A stretch of DNA of 17,960 bases, taken from positions 1-17,960 of the forward strand of contig DCGI01000043.1 in assembly GCA_002315475.1 (NCBI GenBank), written 5' to 3'. Both the position numbers and the translations under genes were made by a program. This document shows, piece by piece, positions 7,418-14,653 of the stretch. Source of the stretch: Christensenella sp. UBA1782. Lineage in GTDB: Bacteria > Bacillota > Clostridia > Christensenellales > DTU072. The first letter of the stretch is position 1. Each line of letters starts with the position of its first letter. The notes under the pieces are model-generated. The model worked only from the letters and a program-made list of their open reading frames with translations. It made no database searches and was not told where the DNA came from.

Positions 7418-10318
7418 TCATTTATAACAATGATAATTTACTGTAAAATTCTTTATCCACCAATCATCATGGTAGCTTGTATTTTTGCAGCTTACACAAG
7501 TGGACATCCACCAAATATCTTCCGGTGTTGTTTCAAAAGATAACGTAATTGTATTATAATGTTTATTGGATTCAATAGTAAAACTATCATATACCCTAAC
7601 AACACCATTTAATTCAAACCGTAAAACCGGTTTGGTATAATGACTCTCCGAAGCATACTTTTTCGCCTCGAAAGAAATAGTAACTTTCATTTTCGTATAG
7701 CCTGCTTCACGCAACAAATATTTATCAAGAGACCAATCGACATGGTCATAACAATAGGTTTGGTATTCGTTTTTTGTGCCTATCTTTGCTTCACTATGAG
7801 CTTCATTATAATAGGTATAAGTATAATCCGTCCTCACCCAAATCGCTTTGCAAGTAATATCGTTCGCCGGCATAATGTTTGCACTTGGTTGATTTTCCCA
7901 ATACCAAAGATTATGTTCATCTCTCCATACATTGGGCAAAATAATAGTAGAATTATATTCAAATTCCTTTTCCGGCCAATCGGCATTTCCACCATTCGTA
8001 TCAATATGCACATAATACTTATTGATATTCCAATGCGCTATTATCGTATGATCTTGCTCCGTAATGAGGGGCAATGCAGAAGAAATCTTTATATCGCCAT
8101 AGTACCACCCCGTAAAAGTATAACCCGTACGAACAGGATCGGCAATATTCCCATAACAATCCCCTTTTTGGAAAACCAATTCCGTTGTATCATAGACAGC
8201 TCCGTTCGAATCAAGCGTTACTTTTATTCTTATATTTAATTCCGAAGTTAGCACCCATTTAGCATACAAACTTAAGTCGCTTTTTACCGACATGCTACCG
8301 AAAATATACTTATTTTCGGGATCAAAATCGGGATCTGTATACCAACCCATAAAAGTATAATTTTCACGTTTTCCGATAACCGGTTCGGATATTTGATACC
8401 CGTATCGTACTTCCCGTATACTTTTCGGATCTTCAATTTCATTACAATTTGAATAAAAATCAACTGTATAAGTCTTTCGAGTAATAACGCTTATTTCCTT
8501 TTTTACGCCTCCCGCCGACAGTACAACACGTATTCTCTTGTTAGACGGAGCAGTCGTAGCTAAAAACAACAAATTATTACTTGTGATATTCGCATAAGCA
8601 TATTCTTCTGCCAAGTATATTTTTTTTGTATAGCCTGTTGCCGTTTCCGGTAATACCATGAAAGTAATTTCATTCTCTGTGCCCGTATACACGATATAAT
8701 CACCGTTCTCGTCTCCGGATACGCCGTTTACACGAATACCATCCAAACCTTCGGGAACCACAATACTGGGAAGACCGGCAGATTGCATAAGACTGTTATA
8801 ACTTTCTACCCCGTATTTATAAAAATACGCCTGTAATTGTTCTGCCCGAGAACCATAAGTCAATTGCCCACCAATATCATAGTAAGCATATTGTTTTGTG
8901 TCTAACGCAGGATCGATTAAATCCCATATAGGCCACAATGAGCCTGTATCTTTAATGCCGATAAGAGAAGCGTGTTCATTCAGCGATGATTCCCAATCCT
9001 TGTAATTAGCCGCAATATCGGAATCGGACATCATTCCGAAATCATCGCCGCCGAGCACTTCCATCGTATTTTTTATATCCACCCCCGATTGACTCGCCTT
9101 TTGTTTATAGCCTCCACCGGCATCGACATTTACCTGTTTAGAGTAGTTCCTTACTTCTACCGAAACGTCAGAAATAATATCGTGAAAATTCGTTTCGCTT
9201 TCACTCGTATATAGATAATAAGAATAAATCCTACCACCCATCACCGCACTCGTAATAAAGTGTGTACCATATCTATTAAAAAATTCAGCAGGATCCAAAT
9301 CGGAATATAAAGCTTCTTTGAATCCTTCCGATAGAATTTTTTTATAAGAACTCAAATCGCTTTGTAAAACTATGTAAAATTTTTGATTATTGAAAGAAAT
9401 ACAATGAAAATATTTAGATTTTGCATTTGTATAACCACCGGAATAAGCCGCTTCCACATTTACACTGCCACCGACCTTTTTCTTTCCGTACGACACATCG
9501 ACATTGGCATATACGTTCCACTGTGACATAAATTCGTCCATGCTTTCGCTTTTTATTTCGTTGATACTGACCGATTTAGAATCCACTTTCAATAACCGTT
9601 GATTCAATAATTCTTCTGCATTAAAAATCGGAGCACTGGTCTTAATATATTTATCGGAAAATACCGAAGAATTAATAACGTCAAACCCGTATCCTAAAAA
9701 GGACTCATTCTTGGTTAATTCGTCAAATTGAGAATAATATCCCGTTTCCGTCGCTGCACCTAGCGGATATTCTCCGGAAAAATCGGAAGAAGAATAATTT
9801 ATGCCGTCACCATTAGCGCGAATCTTAACGGCATGCAAACCGCTTATTCCCGAAATATTATATCTTGTATTGCTACAGGAATAATCTCTATCGTCTATTC
9901 GAATGGTATAACCGGATGCATTCTCAACGGCATTCCAATATAACCAGTCGCCTTCCACCCAAATATTATCGGTAATTACCAACTTCGTTTTTTCGTCATC
10001 ACCTTCCTCCCCATTCGGCAATACAAAATGCGCATACACACACATTTTTTCAGTTAAAGGTGCTTTTGCAATCGAATAAGGTGTGAATGATTGATTCCAT
10101 TCCCCCTCATCCCAATACCATCCGTCAAAAGTATAGCCATCTTTTGTCGGATTGGGAGGCATTGTTATTGTTTCATCCGACATACTTACCTTAGCATACT
10201 GTATTCCGTCCACCATAAAATACACTTCAAACGACAGCGTTCCAAAACCCGTACAAGCCGAAGTAACCAATCCTAAGAGTATAAGGCTCATTATCAATAT
10301 AATAATCTTTTTCCCCAT
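7418..10318 (-). CDS. MACPF (perforin-like) lipoprotein with InlB-type repeats
   Basis: A 966-residue predicted surface-anchored pore-former. A signal peptide ends in lipobox VTSAC (C22). Residues 30-98 hold an InlB/Listeria-Bacteroides-type repeat (YTFDGWYWDEG). Residues about 112-180 look like an Fn3-type beta domain (WNAVENASGYTIRID). The MACPF domain spans about 190-510 with the diagnostic motif FFNRYGTHFITSAVMGGRI (346-364). Further InlB-type repeats follow at about 617-689 (YTFMGWYTDPDF), 699-763 (YTFTGWYYGD) and a degenerate one at 767-828. The last 135 residues form a cysteine-containing, beta-rich domain that I do not recognise. MACPF proteins oligomerise and punch membranes of host cells or, as with the Bacteroidales BSAP toxins, of rival bacteria. 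A ribosome site AGGAG lies nine bases before the ATG. Codon use is AT-richer than in the flanking genes, which suggests acquisition. Control by the divergent XRE gene is likely. Confidence 0.92.
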   Translation of the reverse strand: MGKKIIILIMSLILLGLVTSACTGFGTLSFEVYFMVDGIQYAKVSMSDETITMPPNPTKDGYTFDGWYWDEGEWNQSFTPYSIAKAPLTEKMCVYAHFVLPNGEEGDDEKTKLVITDNIWVEGDWLYWNAVENASGYTIRIDDRDYSCSNTRYNISGISGLHAVKIRANGDGINYSSSDFSGEYPLGAATETGYYSQFDELTKNESFLGYGFDVINSSVFSDKYIKTSAPIFNAEELLNQRLLKVDSKSVSINEIKSESMDEFMSQWNVYANVDVSYGKKKVGGSVNVEAAYSGGYTNAKSKYFHCISFNNQKFYIVLQSDLSSYKKILSEGFKEALYSDLDPAEFFNRYGTHFITSAVMGGRIYSYYLYTSESETNFHDIISDVSVEVRNYSKQVNVDAGGGYKQKASQSGVDIKNTMEVLGGDDFGMMSDSDIAANYKDWESSLNEHASLIGIKDTGSLWPIWDLIDPALDTKQYAYYDIGGQLTYGSRAEQLQAYFYKYGVESYNSLMQSAGLPSIVVPEGLDGIRVNGVSGDENGDYIVYTGTENEITFMVLPETATGYTKKIYLAEEYAYANITSNNLLFLATTAPSNKRIRVVLSAGGVKKEISVITRKTYTVDFYSNCNEIEDPKSIREVRYGYQISEPVIGKRENYTFMGWYTDPDFDPENKYIFGSMSVKSDLSLYAKWVLTSELNIRIKVTLDSNGAVYDTTELVFQKGDCYGNIADPVRTGYTFTGWYYGDIKISSALPLITEQDHTIIAHWNINKYYVHIDTNGGNADWPEKEFEYNSTIILPNVWRDEHNLWYWENQPSANIMPANDITCKAIWVRTDYTYTYYNEAHSEAKIGTKNEYQTYCYDHVDWSLDKYLLREAGYTKMKVTISFEAKKYASESHYTKPVLRFELNGVVRVYDSFTIESNKHYNTITLSFETTPEDIWWMSTCVSCKNTSYHDDWWIKNFTVNYHCYK

Positions 10319-10351
10319 ATTTCTCTTCTCCTTTTCTGTATTTTTTACTCA

Positions 10352-10380
10352 ATTGTACTCTAGGATTCCTAGAATGTCAA
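10352..10380 (-). promoter_or_regulatory. Promoter of the MACPF gene
   Basis: On the minus strand a consensus TTGACA -35 (10380-10375), a 17-base spacer and TACAAT -10 (10357-10352). The expected start near 10345 leaves a leader of about 27 bases with an AGGAG site at 10332-10328. The whole spacer is taken up by the palindromic operator. Confidence 0.85.
10359..10373. promoter_or_regulatory. Palindromic operator in the MACPF promoter spacer
   Basis: TCTAGGATTCCTAGA is a perfect 7-1-7 inverted repeat lying exactly between the -35 and -10 of the MACPF promoter and 40 bases before the start of the divergent XRE gene. Binding of a dimeric HTH repressor here would block RNA polymerase. The XRE product is the obvious candidate. 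A shorter, weaker palindrome, TAGAATCTA (10401-10409), covers the putative -10 of the XRE gene and may be a second site. Confidence 0.75.
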
Positions 10381-10400
10381 TCCTTTTTTTCTAATTTTGT

Positions 10401-10406
10401 TAGAAT
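10401..10406 (+). promoter_or_regulatory. Putative -10 box of the XRE gene
   Basis: TAGAAT, six bases (CTATTC) before the ATG at 10413. No good -35 is seen at 16-18 bases upstream (best is TCAATC-like), so this promoter is probably weak. No ribosome site lies before the ATG, so the transcript would be leaderless. Confidence 0.5.
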
Positions 10407-10412
10407 CTATTC

Positions 10413-10616
10413 ATGTTTGGTACACGTATTAAGGAGTTAAGACTGGAAAACCATTTTACACAGAGACAACTTGCCGAAAAAGTAAGCGTTGATTTTCGAA
10501 CCGTTAGTTTTTGGGAAACAGAGAGATATGAACCAAATATCTCGCAAATCATCAAATTATGTAATGTTTTTCATACGACATCCGACTATTTATTAGGAAT
10601 AACCAATTTCTATTAA
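10413..10616 (+). CDS. XRE-family HTH transcriptional regulator (Cro/CI type), 67 residues
   Basis: A complete small HTH_3 protein: MFGTRIKELR at the start, the helix-turn-helix at about 16-38 (TQRQLAEKVSVDFRTVSFWE) and the usual tail IIKLCNVFHTTSDYLLGI. It has nothing beyond the DNA-binding domain, so it resembles phage Cro-like or autoregulatory switches. It is divergent from the MACPF gene, with 94 bases between the two start codons and a 15-bp palindrome in between; repression of the MACPF gene and of itself is the natural inference. There is no Shine-Dalgarno before the ATG. Like the MACPF gene, it is AT-rich compared with the genes outside this module. Confidence 0.92.
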   Translation: MFGTRIKELRLENHFTQRQLAEKVSVDFRTVSFWETERYEPNISQIIKLCNVFHTTSDYLLGITNFY

Positions 10617-10673
10617 TTTTTTTTATAACGTTATTTAGAATATTTTTATTATCTTTTTATAAGAATTCTATGC

Positions 10674-10679
10674 TAAAAT
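10674..10679 (+). promoter_or_regulatory. Putative -10 box of the permease gene
   Basis: TAAAAT, seven bases before the ATG at 10687. The -35 region is only T-rich, without a clear TTGACA. No ribosome site is present before the ATG, which is the same layout as at the lipoprotein and XRE genes. Confidence 0.45.
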
Positions 10680-10686
10680 AATAGTT

Positions 10687-13002
10687 ATGGCAATGCGACT
10701 TTTTTGCAAACACCTGTCTTGTAGTATTCGGAGGCGTCCCGCGCAACCGATTCTTTTGGTATTGGTTTTGTTGCTTGCCGTAGCCGTTTGCACGACGTCG
10801 GTAAACTTTTTCTATATGATGCAAGAAAATCAAGACTTGGAAGAACAAGCCACCCTCGGCAAGGGTGAATATCGTCTGCAAACCGATTCTTTTTCCGACG
10901 AACGCTTTTTCTCCGAAGAAAGCGTGATACAAGTTTTACCCGAAGACACCGAGGTTTGCGGCGTTTTGAGCTTTTATGCAAGCATGGGCGAAGAAGAAGT
11001 GTTTTCCGTCGGGTGTGCTACCCATTTTAGCAAGATTGCAGACTTTTTCGACATTGTTTTGCTGTCCTTTCTGCCCGTTTGCGAAGAGGATTTGGGTTCT
11101 TCCGTACTGCTCGGCGCGACCTTTGCCGACGAAAACGGTTTGGCTCTCGGGGATACGATAGAACTCAACGTTTTCGGCGTTCCAAGTGAATTCTGCGTTG
11201 CGGGCATACTGAAGTCGAATTTTTTGGCGACCTATTCCGTCGTCATCGACTATCAGGCACTCTATCCCGTTTTACGGAAACAATTCCCGAGCTATGCCGT
11301 TCTGCAAGACGAATTGACCTTAGCCAATACGGTATACATATCACCCGCCACCGACGATATTTCCATCGAAACGATCTTGGTAGAACGGTTCCCCGACCTT
11401 ATCCTCGTCCCCTTGGAAGACGCTAAAAGCGCATCCCTCCGCAATTTGGACAGTATCATACTCATTTTGGTGATACTATGCTGTATTTTTGTGATTATCA
11501 TCATTTATTGTTGTTTTTGTGTACTTTCCATACGACGAGAGGAAGAAACCGTTTTACTTAAAAACGTAGGAGCAAACTCCCTTTCTTTGCGTCTGCTTTC
11601 CTCGTACGAACTATGCTTCTATTGGCTTATCGGCGGTTCTTTGGGTATCCTTCTTTCCGACGTCATTATCGGATTCCTTGCCGACGTCGGAAACTTAACC
11701 TACTGTTCCGCCGTTTTACATTGGCAAGCCGTCCTTCTCGGACTTTTCGGCTCTCTCTTTTCTTCACAATGCAGTTTACTGTTGTTTTCGCTGATCGAAC
11801 GAAAGAAAAAAAGAGGTATCCGAAAGCATCCCTCTCGTCCCCGCCTGTCGGAACGGAAAACAAACGGGCTGCTCTTCGGCACTCTGTTTTGCTTTTTACT
11901 GCCCTTTATCCTCCTGCTCCTTGATAAAAATTCTTCCCACAACGTCATTTACGGTTGCATATCCTTTTTGCCGTTAGCCGTTTTCGTGTTCCTTTTCGGC
12001 AAAAATCTTTTGTTATGGATTTCCGAACGAACCAAAAATAAAAGAGGAAAACATTTTCTTTACGCACTCAAAAATGCCTCTCGCGTGGAAACTCTGCGTA
12101 ATACGGCAGGTTTGACAAGTGTGTCGTTTTTGTTGGCTTTTGCACTGTTTTTTCTCCTTTTGACGGGAGAATGCGGCGTAACTTCCCTCGAAACCGTCTT
12201 GCAAGGGGATTATCTCGTAATGAATGCCGCCGACCAAGCGGAAGGAATCGCCGCCATGCCCTCCGTCGAAGGGGTATACGCCATGCGCAAAGATAAACTG
12301 CAAATCGTCGGCGGTATAGACGAATTGATCGACGTGTACGGCGTATCCGACATAGCCGTTTTTTCCGATGATTTTCCCCTCGACGTTTTACCGAAGGAAA
12401 ACGAGATTTTTATGCCCGACTTAGTGGCAAAACATGGCGGCTACGCTCTCGGCGACACCGTTTCTCTGAAAATCGGTCATCAAGTGTATTCCTTCGTTTA
12501 TACCAAAGCCATACCGACCAATCTCAGCGTTACCCTCATCAATCTCGAAGATAACGGTATCCCCTATAATATGCTTGTCGTAAAAGGCTCGGACGGCACC
12601 GACCGAGAAGTCCTGCATCAAGATATTTTATACGCTCTACGCTATCAAAGTGCCACCGTCGTGCCCAAAGAATCCGTCATGAAAGAGTGGACGTCCAGCA
12701 TTTCGAAAATACTGTTATGCGTCCAATTCATCGTGGCATTTTGCGCTTGTTTTGCCGTCATCGGTATCGGAAACAGCATCGCTTCGGGGTATATCTCCCG
12801 TCAAGAAGAATTCCGTTGTTTTCTCTACGCCGGTATGACCAAACAAGACGTACGCCGCATGGTCGCTTCCGAATTGATTTTAACCTTCCTCGTCGGGCTC
12901 GTGTTGTTTTTTCTCTTCGTCGCCCTCGTCCTCTTCATCATCTACAAAATCTGTTTTTCTTTCACCCTCAACGTTTTTTGGAATTTTTACGGCTTTTTAT
13001 AA
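10687..13002 (+). CDS. FtsX/MacB-like ABC transporter permease without an adjacent ATPase
   Basis: A 771-residue membrane protein of the ABC3 permease type. Helix 1 (21-43) is followed by a large extracellular region (44-250), then three helices (about 256-281, 305-334, 343-370), two middle helices (394-412, 420-446), helix 7 (472-493), a second extracellular region (494-672) and helices at 675-698 and 728-757. The FtsX-type cytosolic loops are clear: SIRREEETVLLKNVGANSLS (281-300) and YISRQEEFRCFLYAGMTKQD (702-721). Family members use a LolD/MacB-type ATPase for lipoprotein or peptide handling or antibiotic resistance; none is coded in the window. The C-terminal FtsX unit has only two of its usual three helices, so the chain seems to stop early. 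The base use matches the left-hand genes, not the MACPF module. No ribosome site precedes the ATG. Confidence 0.85.
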   Translation: MAMRLFCKHLSCSIRRRPAQPILLVLVLLLAVAVCTTSVNFFYMMQENQDLEEQATLGKGEYRLQTDSFSDERFFSEESVIQVLPEDTEVCGVLSFYASMGEEEVFSVGCATHFSKIADFFDIVLLSFLPVCEEDLGSSVLLGATFADENGLALGDTIELNVFGVPSEFCVAGILKSNFLATYSVVIDYQALYPVLRKQFPSYAVLQDELTLANTVYISPATDDISIETILVERFPDLILVPLEDAKSASLRNLDSIILILVILCCIFVIIIIYCCFCVLSIRREEETVLLKNVGANSLSLRLLSSYELCFYWLIGGSLGILLSDVIIGFLADVGNLTYCSAVLHWQAVLLGLFGSLFSSQCSLLLFSLIERKKKRGIRKHPSRPRLSERKTNGLLFGTLFCFLLPFILLLLDKNSSHNVIYGCISFLPLAVFVFLFGKNLLLWISERTKNKRGKHFLYALKNASRVETLRNTAGLTSVSFLLAFALFFLLLTGECGVTSLETVLQGDYLVMNAADQAEGIAAMPSVEGVYAMRKDKLQIVGGIDELIDVYGVSDIAVFSDDFPLDVLPKENEIFMPDLVAKHGGYALGDTVSLKIGHQVYSFVYTKAIPTNLSVTLINLEDNGIPYNMLVVKGSDGTDREVLHQDILYALRYQSATVVPKESVMKEWTSSISKILLCVQFIVAFCACFAVIGIGNSIASGYISRQEEFRCFLYAGMTKQDVRRMVASELILTFLVGLVLFFLFVALVLFIIYKICFSFTLNVFWNFYGFL

Positions 13003-13055
13003 ACCTTTCTCTCCGAAAACTCAACAAATTCGGCAAGCCTTCGCAAGAATCGCCC

Positions 13056-13084
13056 TTGACAAAACCCCAGCCAGCCTTTATAAT
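13056..13084 (+). promoter_or_regulatory. Consensus promoter of the small lipoprotein gene
   Basis: TTGACA (13056-13061), a 17-base spacer and TATAAT (13079-13084): a perfect sigma-A consensus. Transcription would start near 13091, before the AAGGTGG ribosome site at 13101-13107. Confidence 0.9.
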
Positions 13085-13114
13085 GAAGGTATCAATAAAA
13101 AAGGTGGTATTATT

Positions 13115-13531
13115 ATGAAAAAAACGTTTATAAAAATTCTTGCCGTCGTTGCCGTCCTTGCCTGTGTCCCGGTTGCCCTGCTTGCTTGCGCACCCACGAG
13201 TGTGGAAAAAGCCAAAGAAAAAATGGCTGAAGAAAACTATGCGGTTACCTCTTTCGACGTTTCGAGCGAAGACAGTGAAAACGGCATGGAAGCCGTCTTT
13301 ACGGCAGTCAAAATAGAAACTATTCTTCCTTTGAAAGGCGACTATATCTTCGTCTTTTATTTCGATTCGGCAGAACACGCCCATAACTACGCCAAACAAG
13401 CCAAAGAAAACGCATCGGACTATCTCCCCGGCGTCCTCACGAAAGCCTTCATCGAAAACGGTGAGGTCGGCATCTCCGGAAAATGCGTCTACTACGGTTC
13501 GGAAGACGCCGTCGAGGATTTCAAAGACTAA
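13115..13531 (+). CDS. Small predicted lipoprotein of unknown function
   Basis: A 138-residue protein with a signal peptide (MKKTFIKILAVVAV start) and lipobox ALLAC, lipidation expected at C25. The mature part (about 113 residues) is acidic. Residues 44-136 read as an alternating alpha/beta fold: YAVTSFDVSS, MEAVFTAVKI, YIFVFYFDSAEHAHNYA and VGISGKCVYYGSEDAVEDF. It contains no motif that I recognise. The pattern of a short strand followed by a helix with the phrase YFDSAEHAHNYAKQA resembles small lipoproteins common in gut Clostridia, but the role is unknown. It has its own perfect promoter, a good ribosome site (AAGGTGG, seven bases from ATG) and a strong terminator at 13618, so it is a single-gene unit and probably well expressed. 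Confidence 0.85.
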   Translation: MKKTFIKILAVVAVLACVPVALLACAPTSVEKAKEKMAEENYAVTSFDVSSEDSENGMEAVFTAVKIETILPLKGDYIFVFYFDSAEHAHNYAKQAKENASDYLPGVLTKAFIENGEVGISGKCVYYGSEDAVEDFKD

Positions 13532-13617
13532 TCCCCCAAAAAACATTTCCCAAAGGCACCCCGCAAATGAAGCGCCCCAAAGTGTTGAACAAAAAGATGT
13601 TAAACATTTAATAGTAT

Positions 13618-13652
13618 ATGAGTTCGGTATTGTACCGGACTCATTCTTTTTT
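13618..13652 (+). terminator. Intrinsic terminator after the small lipoprotein gene
   Basis: ATGAGTTCGGTA-TTG-TACCGGACTCAT forms a 12-bp stem with one T-G pair and a three-base loop, followed by TCTTTTTT. It lies 86 bases after the stop codon. The opposite strand has no T tract. Confidence 0.88.
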
Positions 13653-13697
13653 CGAGCCATACTTTGTGTTATTCCGAACTAAGGCAAAATATAAAAG

Positions 13698-13722
13698 AAA
13701 ACCGCCCTTTTTGAGCGGTTTT
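13698..13722. terminator. Bidirectional terminator between convergent genes
   Basis: AAAACCGC (13698-13705) pairs with GCGGTTTT (13715-13722). Both strands have a T-rich tract after the stem (TCTTT on plus, CTTTT on minus). It can end the minus-strand membrane protein gene (stop at 13762) and back up the plus-strand terminator at 13618. Confidence 0.85.
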
Positions 13723-13761
13723 TCTTTGGTTGTTACGGTCTTAAAAGATGTCTGTATTTCG

Positions 13762-14319
13762 TCATACGGAATCCGCTTTGTTGACGTCATCACAATCTTT
13801 GGGTTCTTTTTTTGATGCAAACTGTTTCACCGGTGTCAAAAATACAAAAGAATAATACAGCAAGTTAATCAATCCGGCAAATAGTTTTCTATTGTTCACC
13901 TGTTCCCATTGTTTCAAAGCGGAAACGGAAAGTTCCACGGCGTTTAGGTCTTCAACTTCCGTGGCTTCTTCTGCAATTCTACTTGCTTCGGTTGCCTGTT
14001 TTCCGAGCAAAGTATAATTATATTGGAAATATATCTTGCAACATGAAGTAATCAAAAGCAAAACGATAAACACAACCGATATCACTTTTTTGATTTTTCC
14101 GCCAATTGAACTGAATGCGCAGTAAAATTCATACACGGTAACTCCGGTCCAGCAAAGAACCAAGAACGCCACAAATAACGTGCTGATAACTATTCCCTTC
14201 GAAGAATACATTTCTTCATCCTCAAAGGCAATGCCCAAAATTATACCGGCAATCAATGGCAGAGCAATAGTTGCGCATTCGACAATTGCCTTCAGACCCA
14301 ACTTTTTCTGATTCATCAT
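13762..14319 (-). CDS. Unrecognised four-helix membrane protein
   Basis: A 185-residue protein with four hydrophobic segments (about 9-32, 42-68, 77-97, 145-163). Between helices 3 and 4 there is an acidic, Ala/Glu-rich stretch (107-142, with EASRIAEEATEVEDLNAVEL) that could form an extracellular or cytosolic coiled coil. The charged tail ends in KKEPKDCDDVNKADSV. I do not recognise a family. The start at 14319 has GTGAGG upstream; a second ATG directly follows, and either could be used. It has its own promoter (14341-14369) and terminator (13698-13722), so it is transcribed alone. It is next to a tRNA relic, but on the side that should be original chromosome, not the inserted element. Confidence 0.82.
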   Translation of the reverse strand: MMNQKKLGLKAIVECATIALPLIAGIILGIAFEDEEMYSSKGIVISTLFVAFLVLCWTGVTVYEFYCAFSSIGGKIKKVISVVFIVLLLITSCCKIYFQYNYTLLGKQATEASRIAEEATEVEDLNAVELSVSALKQWEQVNNRKLFAGLINLLYYSFVFLTPVKQFASKKEPKDCDDVNKADSV

Positions 14320-14340
14320 TTGCGCCTCACTTTCGATTTG

Positions 14341-14369
14341 ATTATACCATAAATCTTTTTTTACTTCAA
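14341..14369 (-). promoter_or_regulatory. Promoter of the four-helix membrane protein gene
   Basis: On the minus strand TTGAAG (14369-14364), a 17-base spacer and a perfect TATAAT (14346-14341). The ribosome site GAGG follows before the ATG at 14319. Confidence 0.85.
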
Positions 14370-14537
14370 TATCTTAATAACAAAAAAACTTTTCGCCCTG
14401 TGAAAAGCTACCTTATCATTTTTCAAGGCATAATAATTGACAAAGATTTGAAAAATGCTGGTTCGCCAGTCCGATTCCGAACAGAATGTCGAAAAAGGCA
14501 TTTGGCATCTTTTTATTTTCGATAGTTTTTTGCAACA

Positions 14538-14574
14538 AAAAAGTCCGAAAACCGTGATAGTTTCCGGACTTTTT
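14538..14574 (-). terminator. Strong terminator just beyond the tRNA-Thr relic
   Basis: A 15-bp stem with one mismatch (14538-14552 with 14560-14574, core AAAAAGTCCG / CGGACTTTTT) and a seven-base loop. It has a T run on both strands but lies 30 bases beyond the CCA end of the tRNA relic on the minus strand. It therefore fits as the original terminator of a tRNA-Thr gene. Confidence 0.85.
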
Positions 14575-14603
14575 GCCCTGGTATCTTTTTAAACCAGAAG
14601 ACT

Positions 14604-14653
14604 TGGAGCTGATACCCGGATTCGGACCGGGGACCTCGCCCTTACCAAAGACA
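14604..14653 (-). pseudogene. 3' fragment of tRNA-Thr(GGT), possible attachment-site remnant
   Basis: On the minus strand the anticodon arm, variable loop, T arm, acceptor 3' strand and CCA of a tRNA are present, but no D arm and no 5' acceptor strand. Anticodon loop TTGGTAA (14648-14642) gives anticodon GGT (Thr). T stem CCCGG / CCGGG encloses loop TCCGAAT. The acceptor strand is TATCAGC, followed by T and CCA (14606-14604). A 5' partner GCTGATA is absent where it should be (near 14679). The anticodon stem holds only through three G-T pairs, so the copy has drifted. Integrases that use tRNA 3' ends leave such fragments at the far end of the inserted DNA. Confidence 0.8.

Noticed and set aside
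10625..10634. Ten-base palindrome ATAACGTTAT between the XRE and permease genes
   Set aside because: Short, made of common bases in AT-rich DNA, no T tract after it and no second copy; not enough for an operator or terminator.
13580..13617. Possible small RNA promoter (TTGAAC with TTAATA) before the 13618 terminator
   Set aside because: The -10 match is poor and the transcript would be little more than the terminator hairpin.
12968..13660. 230-codon minus-strand frame opposite the small lipoprotein gene
   Set aside because: It runs antisense through a consensus promoter, a signal-peptide gene and a terminator; its Phe/Arg-rich composition is that of a shadow frame.
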